In this document: positions 16,860 to 24,916 of the stretch, one piece after another
Layout: the number at the start of each line of letters is the position of its first letter
How positions within the stretch are numbered: the first letter of the stretch is position 1
Program-made: the position numbers and the translations under genes
The notes under the pieces: generated by a model
The model's database searches: none
The model's input: the letters and a program-made list of their open reading frames with translations, nothing else
What the model was told of the DNA's origin: nothing
Source: Candidatus Binatia bacterium
GTDB lineage: Bacteria; Vulcanimicrobiota; Vulcanimicrobiia; Vulcanimicrobiales; Vulcanimicrobiaceae
DNA: 64,000 bases
Assembly: GCA_035544215.1 (NCBI GenBank)
Contig: DATKHY010000003.1
Location: forward strand, 630,501 to 694,500
Direction: 5' to 3'

Positions 16860-19800
16860 TGAATTGCTTCCTTTAGTGCGAGGTGGCTTTGTCCCCCTTC
16901 GCCCTTCGACTCCGCGCCTGCGGCGCTTCGCTCAGGATGACATGGCTCAGGGTGACACAAACGCTCAGCCATTGCTAGGGCCATGGTCGGAAAGAGGTGA
17001 CGGTACAGATGGTAATTGATGTAAAAGTCGCCCGGGAAGCCAGTCCCGGTGCATTCCGGTTCGTCCCACGTTCCGTCGCGCCGCTGCCGTTCGCATAGGA
17101 AGGCAAGACCCCGCTGGACGGCCGGGTGGAGGCTGGCCTGAGCCCTTCGACTGCGCTTAGGACCCGCTCCGTCGAAGGGCGCTTGCCCGGCGATCTGCAG
17201 CGCGAGCACGGCCCAGGCCGTTTGCGACGGCGTGCTCCGTCCGATGCCGGCGAACGATTCGTCGACGTACGAGTGGCAGCTTTCGCCCCAGCCGCCGTCG
17301 GGGTTCTGCACCGCAAGCAACCACGCCGCCGCGCGATCGACCATGTCCTCACCCGTACCCAACGCGGCGAGGGCCGAAATCACACACCATGTGCCATAGA
17401 CGTGATTGACGCCCCAGCGCCCGTACCAGGAGCCCGACGGCCGCTGCGTCTTGCGCAGGTATTCCAGGCCGCGGATCACGTAGCGATCGTTCAGGCCGTA
17501 ACCGAGCGCTGCCAGCATCTCGAGCACGTGCGCCGTCACGTCTTCTGTCGGCGGGTCGATCATCGCGCCGAAGTCGGAGAACGGCATGCGATAGAGTAGC
17601 TCGCGCGTGTTGTCGCGATCGAACGCGGCCCACGCGCCGTTGCGCGAGTCCATCGCCAGCGTCCAGCGGCGCGCGCGCTCGCACGCGTCCGCGACGGCTC
17701 CGCGATCGCCGCCTTCGAGCAGCGCCAGCACGACGATCGTCGTGTCGTCGATGTCGGGATACGCGTCGTTGTCGAACTCGAACGCCCAGCCGTTCCCGCC
17801 CGTCTCCGTACACTTCATGCGCCAGTCGCCGGGCGCGTCGTCCGGGATCTGCTCGCGCAGCATCCAGCTCACTGCTCGGCGCATCGCCGGATGCGACGCG
17901 TCCAGCCCCGCAAGCGCGAGCGCGCGCACGGCCCACGCCGTGTCCCACACCGGCGACATGCAGGCTTGAAAACGCCAGCCCTCGGCGTCGTCGATAATGA
18001 AGCGGCGCATCCCATCGATGCCCTTGCGCATCACCGGATGGTCGAGCGAATAACCCATCACGTTGAGCGCGATGAGGGAATACACCCACGGCGGCTGGAT
18101 GCCGCCCCAGCTTCCATCAGCCTCTTGCCGCTCGATCACCCATTTTGCTACGCGCTCCTGCGCTTGCTCGCGCCGCGGCTGGCGGGGCAGCTTCTCGTAC
18201 AACTTCTGCAGCCGTTCGACGTACATCAGCCAGTGACGCCGCCCCGTCACGCGCGCCGCATCCGCTTGAGTGCCGGGAGCGAAGATCTCACTGACGTCTA
18301 GCCCGAGCTCGCGCACCGGCCGTTTCGACACGACGATCGTCAGCGGCGCCACCGTGCCACGCGCCCAGCACGCGAAGTCGTACAGATTGAACGGCATCCA
18401 CAAGGGGAAGTCCACGATCTCGGGCGGCAGCGACGGCACGCCCGACCATGGGTATGCGCCGAACAGCGCCAGCCAGATCTTCGTGAAGACGCGCGCGTTG
18501 ATGGCGCCGCCCCCGCGCTGGATCACGTTGCGTGCCTTGCGCATCGGCTCGCTGCCCGCATCGACGCCGAGTACCTTCAGCGCCACGTAGGCCTCGATCG
18601 TCGTGCTCAAGTCTGCCGGGCCGTCATAGTACAGCGCCCACGATCCGTCCTCGCGCTGGTTGCGCAGGATGTGCGCGATCGCTCCCGAGCGCAAATCGTC
18701 GAGCGGCAAACCTAAGAACCGGCAGAGCAGCATGTGTTCCGCAGTCATCGTCACGTTCGTCTCCAGCTCGCCCGACCACCAGCCTTCGGTCGACTGCGTC
18801 TGCAGCAGCCACTCTACGGCGCGCTTCAAGGCGGGTTGGGTCGCGGGAGAACGAAGTTTTGAAGACGACATCCCGTCGTGCCCGAAAAAGTTGGAGCTCT
18901 CGCTTGGAGAACCCCAGCCATCCCGTGCAAGCAGCTCGTCTGCTGCGGCGGTGCCGCTGCGGACGGCCGATTCCATCGTGTCGGGCCAGCCGGTGTCGGT
19001 CCACGAGCCGGCGATCGCGATCGCCGGGTGAGCCGTCTTGTTTGACGTGCGACGAGCGCCGATGCGCGGCAGCCAGGTCGCTTCGGGGTTACGCGTCACC
19101 GCGCTGCGAACGAGCTTCGCCTGCGCGAGCGCGGGAACGAACGCCTGCGCCTCGGCCCACGCGAAGGCCTCGAGCTCCGCGGTCGTGACGCGCAGGTAGC
19201 CCTCCGCTGCGCTGAAGCTGCAACAGCAATAACCCGGCGCTTTTTCGAAGATCCACTGCAGCGGCGAGTCGAGCGCCGCCGCGAAATCGAAACCGATGCT
19301 GCCCGCGTCGTGCCAAAGATGCACGTCAATGATCGGATACGGATCGTAGTCGTCGAGGCCCGCGATCCCGTAACGCTCCGGCTCGCCCAGCAGGTTGTGC
19401 ACCTGGCGCGGGGGCACAGCGAGAACGACGGCATCGAATTCTATTCGGTCGCCCTTCGAGAGGGTCAGGGTGACACCGTTTGTCGCAGGCCCTACAGACG
19501 TCACCGACGTCGAAAGGTGCACCGCCTCGAGGCGCTGCGCCGCGGCGTGCGCGAGGTGCGCGAGCGGCACCGTTGAGAATCCGAAGCGCGCCCCCGACGC
19601 GTCACGCAAGAATGCCGTCCTCAGCACGAACAGCGCGTCGTCCGCGCTCACCTTGTCGAACGACGCGTTGAGCGCCGGAATGAAGAACGGGTCCCAGAAC
19701 GCGCGGCGTTCGCCTGTGCCTTGTTTGTTGCGCTGGAGCCAGCTTTCGAAGGACTCAGAATGACGGTGCGGGTCACGCCCGCACGCCACTAGGGCGCGGC

Positions 19801-20185
19801 CAATGCGCAGCTTTTCCTGCGCCGTGAGGTGCGGGTAGGTCGCGAAGGACGGCAGCAGATGAAGCGGCGCCGGTAAGGGCGCCGCGCGCAGGTGTCCGGT
19901 TTTGCCGTCGCGCGATAGGATGCGCGCGTCGAAGCGCTCCTGCAATCGCAGCTTGTCCTCCATTCCGACGGACCGCGCGAAGCGCATGAACTCGGTGCAG
20001 CACGCCAAGAAGACGTGCTGCCCGTTGTCGACCTCCACGCCGTCGATCTCGAAGGACGTGGCGCGTCCTCCGAGCAGCCGGCTGCGTTCGAACAGCTCGA
20101 CGTGCGCGCCGGCGTCCTTCAAGCGCAGCGCCGCCGCAAGGCCGGCGAGCCCGGCTCCGACGACCGCTACGCGCTCGAGAGCCAC
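16856..20185 (-). CDS. Fused hydroxysqualene oxidoreductase HpnE and squalene-hopene cyclase
   Basis: One uninterrupted frame of 1109 codons. Residues 1-415 are HpnE: FAD motif VAVVGAGLAGLAAALRL (GxGxxG at 10-15), LLGGRATSFEIDG, and a C-terminal TAHPAIAIAGSWTDTGWPDTMESAV; it converts hydroxysqualene to squalene. Residues 439-1109 are squalene-hopene cyclase: QW-type repeats (QTQSTEGWWSGELETN, RNQREDGSWALYYDG, RQEADGSWGGIQPP, KTQRPSGSWYGRWGVNHVYG) and the DxDD acid DIDD at 811-814, local position 373, matching Asp374-377 of the Alicyclobacillus enzyme. I read the joint base by base (18841-18960) and found no stop. GTG 20185 overlaps hpnD by 19 bases. Internal ATG 18871 has no good ribosome-binding site. 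Dispersed repeats are read in frame near 19450, 17142 and at the C-terminal tail. Confidence 0.93.
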   Translation of the reverse strand: MALERVAVVGAGLAGLAAALRLKDAGAHVELFERSRLLGGRATSFEIDGVEVDNGQHVFLACCTEFMRFARSVGMEDKLRLQERFDARILSRDGKTGHLRAAPLPAPLHLLPSFATYPHLTAQEKLRIGRALVACGRDPHRHSESFESWLQRNKQGTGERRAFWDPFFIPALNASFDKVSADDALFVLRTAFLRDASGARFGFSTVPLAHLAHAAAQRLEAVHLSTSVTSVGPATNGVTLTLSKGDRIEFDAVVLAVPPRQVHNLLGEPERYGIAGLDDYDPYPIIDVHLWHDAGSIGFDFAAALDSPLQWIFEKAPGYCCCSFSAAEGYLRVTTAELEAFAWAEAQAFVPALAQAKLVRSAVTRNPEATWLPRIGARRTSNKTAHPAIAIAGSWTDTGWPDTMESAVRSGTAAADELLARDGWGSPSESSNFFGHDGMSSSKLRSPATQPALKRAVEWLLQTQSTEGWWSGELETNVTMTAEHMLLCRFLGLPLDDLRSGAIAHILRNQREDGSWALYYDGPADLSTTIEAYVALKVLGVDAGSEPMRKARNVIQRGGGAINARVFTKIWLALFGAYPWSGVPSLPPEIVDFPLWMPFNLYDFACWARGTVAPLTIVVSKRPVRELGLDVSEIFAPGTQADAARVTGRRHWLMYVERLQKLYEKLPRQPRREQAQERVAKWVIERQEADGSWGGIQPPWVYSLIALNVMGYSLDHPVMRKGIDGMRRFIIDDAEGWRFQACMSPVWDTAWAVRALALAGLDASHPAMRRAVSWMLREQIPDDAPGDWRMKCTETGGNGWAFEFDNDAYPDIDDTTIVVLALLEGGDRGAVADACERARRWTLAMDSRNGAWAAFDRDNTRELLYRMPFSDFGAMIDPPTEDVTAHVLEMLAALGYGLNDRYVIRGLEYLRKTQRPSGSWYGRWGVNHVYGTWCVISALAALGTGEDMVDRAAAWLLAVQNPDGGWGESCHSYVDESFAGIGRSTPSQTAWAVLALQIAGQAPFDGAGPKRSRRAQASLHPAVQRGLAFLCERQRRDGTWDEPECTGTGFPGDFYINYHLYRHLFPTMALAMAERLCHPEPCHPERSAAGAESKGEGGQSHLALKEAIQ
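16902..16956. repeat. Dispersed repeat forming the C-terminal tail of the Shc part
   Basis: Contains GCCCTTCGACTCCGCGCCTG, then TTCGCTCAGGATGACATGG and CTCAGGGTGACACAAA. Translated as CHPEPCHPERSAAGAESKG after the normal end of the cyclase (LFPTMALAMAERL). The tail adds about 30 residues that homologues lack. Confidence 0.75.
17142..17180. repeat. Dispersed repeat inside the Shc part
   Basis: GCCCTTCGACTGCGCTTAGG followed by ACCCGCTCCGTCGAAGGGC, an inverted-repeat copy (CCCTTCGAC ... GTCGAAGGG). Translated as APFDGAGPKRSRRAQ between two cyclase repeats, a surface-loop position. Frame is kept. Confidence 0.75.
19450..19476. repeat. Dispersed repeat inside the HpnE part
   Basis: CGCCCTTCGAGAGGGTCAGG then GTGACACC, a short diverged copy. 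Translated as VTLTLSKGDRIEF. It lies in a beta-hairpin region of the flavoprotein and keeps the frame. Weaker match than the other copies. Confidence 0.55.
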
Positions 20186-21060
20186 GACCGCACTACGACT
20201 CGCAATTTCTCCGTCTTGGAGAGCGCGGCACGCGCCCGCAGCGGAAGCCCGGGATCGCGCTCGATCTTCTTGAGGAGCTCCTCGTAGATGCCCGCCATCG
20301 TCGCGACGCACGCCGACGGCCGGCGCGGAATGTGCCGCAGCACCTCGTAGCCCGTAGCAAAATAGCGCCGCGCGCGGGCGACGTGGTGCGCGACGAGGTC
20401 GGGCCAGCCCGGAAGAATCTCGTCCTCTGCCAGCGCGGCTTCGGGGATGCCGAAACGCGCGAGCTCGTCCTGCGGCAGATAGACGCGTTTCATGTCGACC
20501 GCGTCTTCGCGCACGTCGCGCAAGATGTTGGTGAGCTGAAGCGCGAGGCCGAGATCGTCGGCGCGCTCGAGCGCGACCGGATCGTCGAAGCCGAATATCC
20601 GCACGCACATGCGTCCCACTACGGAGGCGACCAAGTTGCAGTACGCGCGCAACTCGTCGAACGTCTCGTAGCGTAAGCGGCTGAAATCCATCTCGACGCC
20701 GTCGACGAGCATCTGCAGCTCGGCCTCCGGAATCGCATAGCGGTCGACCGCCTCGGAGAGGACCCGCAGGATCGGATCGTCGCCGAAGTCGCGCCGCACG
20801 CAGCGCGAGATCCGCTCGCGATGCACTGCGAGGCGAGCCGGGAGGTTCTCGATGCCGACCGAGTCGGCTTCGTCGTCCACCTGCCGCGCGAAGTTGTAGA
20901 GGGCGTAGATGGCCATGCGCTCGTGATGACCGAGCGAGATGAAACCCCAATAGAAGTTTCCGGCCTCTCGCCTGGCCATGTCGCGGTTGAAGCGTTCCGC
21001 GCGATGCCGGTCCGAACTCGGCATGGCCCTGGCGAGCAGGGCGCGTTGCAGGTTGATCAT
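20167..21060 (-). CDS. hpnD: Presqualene diphosphate synthase HpnD
   Basis: A 297-residue head-to-head prenyl synthase that joins two farnesyl diphosphates into presqualene diphosphate. Both aspartate-rich motifs are intact: RQVDDEADSV (DDxxD) and ILRDVREDAVDMKRVYLP (DxxxD). GNFYWGFISLGHHERMAIYALYNFAR is the usual N-terminal signature. The start at 21060 abuts the hpnC stop (TAGATG), and the 3' end overlaps hpnE. HpnC, HpnD and HpnE together make squalene without a classical squalene synthase. Confidence 0.94.
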   Translation of the reverse strand: MINLQRALLARAMPSSDRHRAERFNRDMARREAGNFYWGFISLGHHERMAIYALYNFARQVDDEADSVGIENLPARLAVHRERISRCVRRDFGDDPILRVLSEAVDRYAIPEAELQMLVDGVEMDFSRLRYETFDELRAYCNLVASVVGRMCVRIFGFDDPVALERADDLGLALQLTNILRDVREDAVDMKRVYLPQDELARFGIPEAALAEDEILPGWPDLVAHHVARARRYFATGYEVLRHIPRRPSACVATMAGIYEELLKKIERDPGLPLRARAALSKTEKLRVVVRSWLSSA

Positions 21061-21888
21061 CTAAGCGAGCCGGCGTGGAGCAAGAGTCTGTAATGCGGCG
21101 CGCAGCACAAGAGATACCTTCGTGGAGGTCGAGACGCTCGGCCGCTCATGCTCGGTTTTATACCCCATCGCCTCGATGGCGTCGCAGATCGCCAATCCGC
21201 CCATCCTATATAAGGCGAGCTGCAGGCGCAGCGCTCGGGGGACCCGGTCCTCGAGGGCCACGCCGGAGGCCAGCAGCGCGCGAGCCCGCCCGACCATCGC
21301 GCGCGCAGCCCCCGAGGTCCCGCCCGCGGCGACATCGCTTTCGACTAGGTAGCGCCGGCCGATCGCGTCGTCGCGGCTAACGTCCTGAGCGTGGTTGGCC
21401 AGCTGCAGCCCGATGCATACGTCGTCGGAGAGCCGCTCGGCCTCGGCGTCGCGCACGCCGAAGACGCTCAACACCATGCGTCCCACCGGCGCCGCCGAGA
21501 GGCGGCAGTAACCGATGAGGTCGTCCCACGTCGGATAGCGTTTGACGAACTGGTCCTGCACGTTGGCCGCGATCAGGTCGAAAAACGGCTGCGCGGGCAT
21601 TGCGTGCCGCTCGATCGTATCCGCGAGCGCGAACAGCACCGGATGCACCGGCTGCGTAGCGGCGATGAGCGCCTCGAGCTCTTCGCGCCAGCGCGCCAAG
21701 CGCGGCAGCGCGCTGTTGCCTTGGCTCTCGTCGCCGAGATCGTCGGTCGTGCGACAGAACGCGTAGATGCGCGCCAGGTCGCGGCGCGTGCGCGCGTCCA
21801 CGAAGCGCGACGCCACGCTGAAGTTCTCGTAATGCCGGCGCGTCAGCGTACGGCAGTAGAGATCGGCGGCTTCGAGGTTGAGCGTCAC
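21061..21888 (-). CDS. hpnC: Hydroxysqualene synthase HpnC
   Basis: A 275-residue squalene/phytoene-synthase family protein that hydrolyses presqualene diphosphate to hydroxysqualene. First aspartate motif RTTDDLGDES (DDxxDE), second LANHAQDVSRDDAIGRRYL, with RHYENFSVASRFV at the N-terminus. Start is GTG 21888, overlapping the fni stop by GTGA. It is separate from HpnD by the shorter, more diverged helices and its position before hpnD. Confidence 0.93.
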   Translation of the reverse strand: MTLNLEAADLYCRTLTRRHYENFSVASRFVDARTRRDLARIYAFCRTTDDLGDESQGNSALPRLARWREELEALIAATQPVHPVLFALADTIERHAMPAQPFFDLIAANVQDQFVKRYPTWDDLIGYCRLSAAPVGRMVLSVFGVRDAEAERLSDDVCIGLQLANHAQDVSRDDAIGRRYLVESDVAAGGTSGAARAMVGRARALLASGVALEDRVPRALRLQLALYRMGGLAICDAIEAMGYKTEHERPSVSTSTKVSLVLRAALQTLAPRRLA

Positions 21889-22928
21889 GGCACGGCTCGC
21901 AGTGGCAAGGCGCGCAATTCCGTCAGAGTGCGCGCTCCTACGCAGAACATCGTGATGCGCAGCGTCTCGATCAGCTCGTGCGCGAGCGAGTCGGCTTCGT
22001 CGAGCCCGCGATCCGCCGCGCGCAGAAACGGCCCGGCGATGCCCGCGAGGTCGGCGCCGAGAGCGACGGCTTTCGCGACGTCGAGGCCCGTCCGAATTCC
22101 GCCGCTCGCAAAGAGCGGCTCCGACGGCGCGACGCGCCGCGCTTCGATCAGGCACCGCGCGGTAGGGATTCCCCAGCCGGCGAACGCACCGGCGACGCGC
22201 GCGCGCCACGGCTCGGCGATGCGATGGCGCTCGACCTCACTCCACGACGTTCCCCCCGCGCCCGCGAGATCCACCGCCGCGACGCCGGCGTCGAACAGCC
22301 GGCGCACGTCGTTCGCCGCAATGCCCCATCCGACTTCCTTGACCACGATCGGAAACTCCGCTTCGGCGCACAGGCCGGCGATGCGGCGCAGGAGGCCGCC
22401 AAAGCACGTGTCGCCCTCAGGCTGCAACGCCTCCTGCAGCGGATTGAGGTGCAGCACCAGGGCGTCGGCGTTCAACGACGCGACGAGACGCCGGCACTGC
22501 TCGACCGCATAGCCCTTGTTTAGCTGCACGGCCCCGAGGTTTGCGAACAGCAAAACGTCGGGCGCCGACGGGCGGACGTCGAACGTCGCGAGCGACTCGG
22601 GCGACTCGATCAGTGCGCGCCCCGAGCCGAGCCCCATCGCGAGCCCGCGGCGCTGCGCGACAATCGCGAGCGTCTCGTTGATTGCGCGCGCAGCGGACGT
22701 GCCGCCCGTCATGCACGAGACGAGCAGCGGCGCCGCCAGCCGCCGCCCGAACACCTCGCAGGACGGATCGACCTCGTCGAAGTCGATCTCCGGCAGCGCG
22801 CGATGCTCGAATGTAAACGCGTCGAAGCCGCTGACGACGCCTTTGGCGGCGACATCGCGCTCGATGTTGATTCGCAGGTGCTCCGCCTTACGCGAAGGCG
22901 TCGCGTCGTCAGGCCGCGCGCTGGGCAA
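21885..22928 (-). CDS. fni: Type 2 isopentenyl-diphosphate delta-isomerase (FMN-dependent)
   Basis: A ~347-residue FMN/NADPH-dependent isomerase that interconverts IPP and DMAPP. Features: SRKAEHLRINIERDV at the N-terminus, LLVSCMTGGT, GLGSGRALIE, NLGAVQLNKGY, LHLNPLQEALQPEGDT, VVKEVGWGI, GAGGTSWSEVE, and FASGGIRTGLDVAKAVALGADLAG. No ATG is available close to the conserved N-terminus; TTG 22928, which overlaps the preceding gene by 20 bases and has GAGGAAG upstream, is the best start. It supplies the allylic unit for farnesyl diphosphate in the same operon as the squalene enzymes. Confidence 0.93.
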   Translation of the reverse strand: MPSARPDDATPSRKAEHLRINIERDVAAKGVVSGFDAFTFEHRALPEIDFDEVDPSCEVFGRRLAAPLLVSCMTGGTSAARAINETLAIVAQRRGLAMGLGSGRALIESPESLATFDVRPSAPDVLLFANLGAVQLNKGYAVEQCRRLVASLNADALVLHLNPLQEALQPEGDTCFGGLLRRIAGLCAEAEFPIVVKEVGWGIAANDVRRLFDAGVAAVDLAGAGGTSWSEVERHRIAEPWRARVAGAFAGWGIPTARCLIEARRVAPSEPLFASGGIRTGLDVAKAVALGADLAGIAGPFLRAADRGLDEADSLAHELIETLRITMFCVGARTLTELRALPLRAVP

Positions 22929-23610
22929 CGTAGACGGCAACTTCCTCGAAGGCCCGCAGGTGCTCCGGCGCGGTGTGATCGCGCAGCGCCGCGATGGCCC
23001 GCCTTCCAAATTTTTCCGCAAGCGCCGCATCGCCGGCAGCTGCGGACTTTCCGATCAAGCCGCCGGCGCGCGCGAACGTTTGCGCGATGCGCTCGTCCGC
23101 ACCGCCTACGACCGCCCCGGCATGCAGCGCCGCTCCCGTGAGCACGCCGTGCGCCGCGACGCCGTCATCCGGCAGCTCGATCGCCTCGAGCACGGCCTCG
23201 CCGACGAGGCGGGCAGCCTGCAGGCGACGCTGCGGGTGCCGCACGTCGCTGGCCAAAGTGCGAAACGCGAGCGCGAAGAGCGCGTCACCGGCGTTGAGGC
23301 TTTGCCCAAGGCCCCAGCGCGCAACGGTTGGGGCCGTTTTATCGGAAAGCTCGGCGTGGAGCAGCATGAAGCGATCGAACAAGGCGAAGGCCGCCGCCAC
23401 GGGCAGCGCGTCGGCGACGTCGGAGTCGTTTGCGGCACACGCCCACAGCACGAGCGACGGCCGCACCGGGTCGCGCGCGGCGTGCAGGGGCAGCCGCTCG
23501 GCGATGATTCGCCCGGCCACGGCTTCGAACGAAAAGTCGAGGCCACGGAGGTACCGTGCGACGTTTGCGCGATGTTCGTCCAAGGGAAGCGCGCCGGGAG
23601 ACGAGGCCAT
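22909..23610 (-). CDS. Degenerate polyprenyl-synthase-like protein
   Basis: A 233-residue protein with the all-alpha fold signature of trans-prenyl synthases but without their catalytic aspartates. Where active enzymes have LIHDD..D....RRG.PT, this has FMLLHAELSDKTAPTVARWG, followed by the conserved SLNAGDALFALAFRTLA. The second DDxxD segment (FQ..DD..D) is absent; the region reads ARAGGLIGKSAAAGDAALAE. The protein is shorter than the usual 300-330 residues. It heads the hopanoid operon and overlaps fni. It may be a regulatory or small subunit of a heteromeric prenyl synthase encoded elsewhere, or a relic; it is unlikely to act alone. Confidence 0.75.
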   Translation of the reverse strand: MASSPGALPLDEHRANVARYLRGLDFSFEAVAGRIIAERLPLHAARDPVRPSLVLWACAANDSDVADALPVAAAFALFDRFMLLHAELSDKTAPTVARWGLGQSLNAGDALFALAFRTLASDVRHPQRRLQAARLVGEAVLEAIELPDDGVAAHGVLTGAALHAGAVVGGADERIAQTFARAGGLIGKSAAAGDAALAEKFGRRAIAALRDHTAPEHLRAFEEVAVYVAQRAA

Positions 23611-23673
23611 TGCGGGCTCTTTGACCGCACCCCAAACGGTTGCCTTCCTGTCGCGAACGTAGGAGATTTGACG

Positions 23674-24540
23674 GTGCAGATCGGGTCCAACGAACACAAA
23701 GAGCTCTTTTGCGGCTCGTTCATCGAGTCGCACAAGGCGTACGATCCGCAGGACTGGCCCTGGCCCGAGCTCGACGGCACGTCGCTCGCACGCTTGCGCG
23801 CGATCCCGATTTGGACGCTGGCCCTCGAGGTCGAGATCGGCGCGGGCGTGATGCTGGCGGGCTTTTCCAAGACCGAAACCGATCCGCTGGTTCGCCAGGC
23901 GCTCGAGCTGCAAGGTTACGAGGAAGACCGCCACGGCCGCATCCTGCAATGCTTGATCGATCGCTACGGCCTGAAAGTGCAGCCAAACGTGCCGCACCAG
24001 GATCCGACGCGCGGGGCCTTCATCGACTTCGGTTACAACGAATGCGTCGACTCGTTCGCAGGCTTCGGGATCTTCCGCCTCGCTCGAGACGCGCGCATCC
24101 TCCCGGAGGCGCTCACCGCGCTGTTCGTTCGAGTGCTCGTCGAAGAGGCACGCCACATCGTCTTCTTCGTCAACTGGGTCGCGTGGGATCGTTACCGCCG
24201 CGGCCTGCGCGGGCCGGTGATGCAGGCGTTCCCGGCCCTGGCGAGCTACGGCAGCGCGATCGTGCGCCGCATCAAGGGCGGCGCGGAGATGCAAGGCGGC
24301 GGCGAGCAGGAGAACACGCTCGATCTGTTTGGCGACGTGCTGAAAAGTCTCACGCCGGCGAGCTTCGTGCGCGCGTGCGTCGAGGAGAACGATCGCTACA
24401 TGGCGGCGTTCGATCCGCGCCTGCTGCGGCCGCGCGTCATCCCCGCGCTCGGGAAGTTCGCGCTCGCGGTGCTCGAGACGATCGAGCGGATTCGCGCTGC
24501 GTTTCGGCGGCCGGAGCGGCGCTCTACGCCGTCGGGGTAG
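23674..24540 (+). CDS. Diiron ferritin-like protein of unknown function
   Basis: A 288-residue helical protein. Two ExxH motifs are clear: GYEEDRHGRIL and LVEEARHIVFFVNW, plus an upstream Glu in LEVEIGAGVML, a carboxylate-bridged diiron pattern. GTG 23674 is the start, 7 bases after AGGAGA. It is divergent from the hopanoid operon with only 63 bases between them. Ferritin-like diiron proteins include oxygenases, aldehyde-deformylating enzymes and lipid-modifying enzymes; I cannot assign one. The 3' end overlaps the convergent STAS gene by 17 bases. Confidence 0.8.
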   Translation: MQIGSNEHKELFCGSFIESHKAYDPQDWPWPELDGTSLARLRAIPIWTLALEVEIGAGVMLAGFSKTETDPLVRQALELQGYEEDRHGRILQCLIDRYGLKVQPNVPHQDPTRGAFIDFGYNECVDSFAGFGIFRLARDARILPEALTALFVRVLVEEARHIVFFVNWVAWDRYRRGLRGPVMQAFPALASYGSAIVRRIKGGAEMQGGGEQENTLDLFGDVLKSLTPASFVRACVEENDRYMAAFDPRLLRPRVIPALGKFALAVLETIERIRAAFRRPERRSTPSG

Positions 24541-24886
24541 GGAGATGCTCGCGCAAGTACTCGGCTCGCTGCGCTGAAACGCCGAACAGCGCGTCGAGGC
24601 TCGTCAGCTCGAGCAGCCGCCGCATGTTGCTATCGCCAACCAGCGCCTCGAGACGGCGGCCGCAGCCGGTGAGCCGTTTGTAAAGCATAATCAACTCGGC
24701 CAGGGCCGTCGAATCGAAGAAGCCCGCTCCCCGCAGGTCTACCAAGACGTCCCGGTCCGCCCCGAGCGCGACGAGGGCTTCGTGCAGCCGGTCGCGATTG
24801 GAGACGTCCCACTCGCCCAGCAGCGTCACGACGCGCAGGCCTTCGAAGTCAGACAACACGATATCCCGATCCGCATCGCCGTGCAT
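24524..24886 (-). CDS. STAS-domain protein (anti-sigma-factor antagonist type)
   Basis: A 120-residue single STAS domain. VVTLLGEWDVSNRDRLHEAL is the first strand-helix, and VLVDLRGAGFFDSTALAELI carries the conserved phospho-acceptor serine (DST). Proteins like this bind anti-sigma kinases and are regulated by phosphorylation. The partner kinase is not in the window. Possibly involved in stress or envelope regulation. Confidence 0.88.
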   Translation of the reverse strand: MHGDADRDIVLSDFEGLRVVTLLGEWDVSNRDRLHEALVALGADRDVLVDLRGAGFFDSTALAELIMLYKRLTGCGRRLEALVGDSNMRRLLELTSLDALFGVSAQRAEYLREHLPTPTA

Positions 24887-24916
24887 CGTCGTAAATGTAC
24901 CCGCGCGGAGTCAGGC

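Noticed and set aside
18842-18871. Separate start for shc at ATG 18871
   Set aside because: Possible, but there is no ribosome-binding site and hpnE has no stop before it, so two separate proteins are not supported.
23611-24294. N-terminal extension of the prenyl-synthase-like gene across the ferritin-like gene
   Set aside because: The extension is the antisense of the ferritin-like coding region; homology begins at the Met at 23610.
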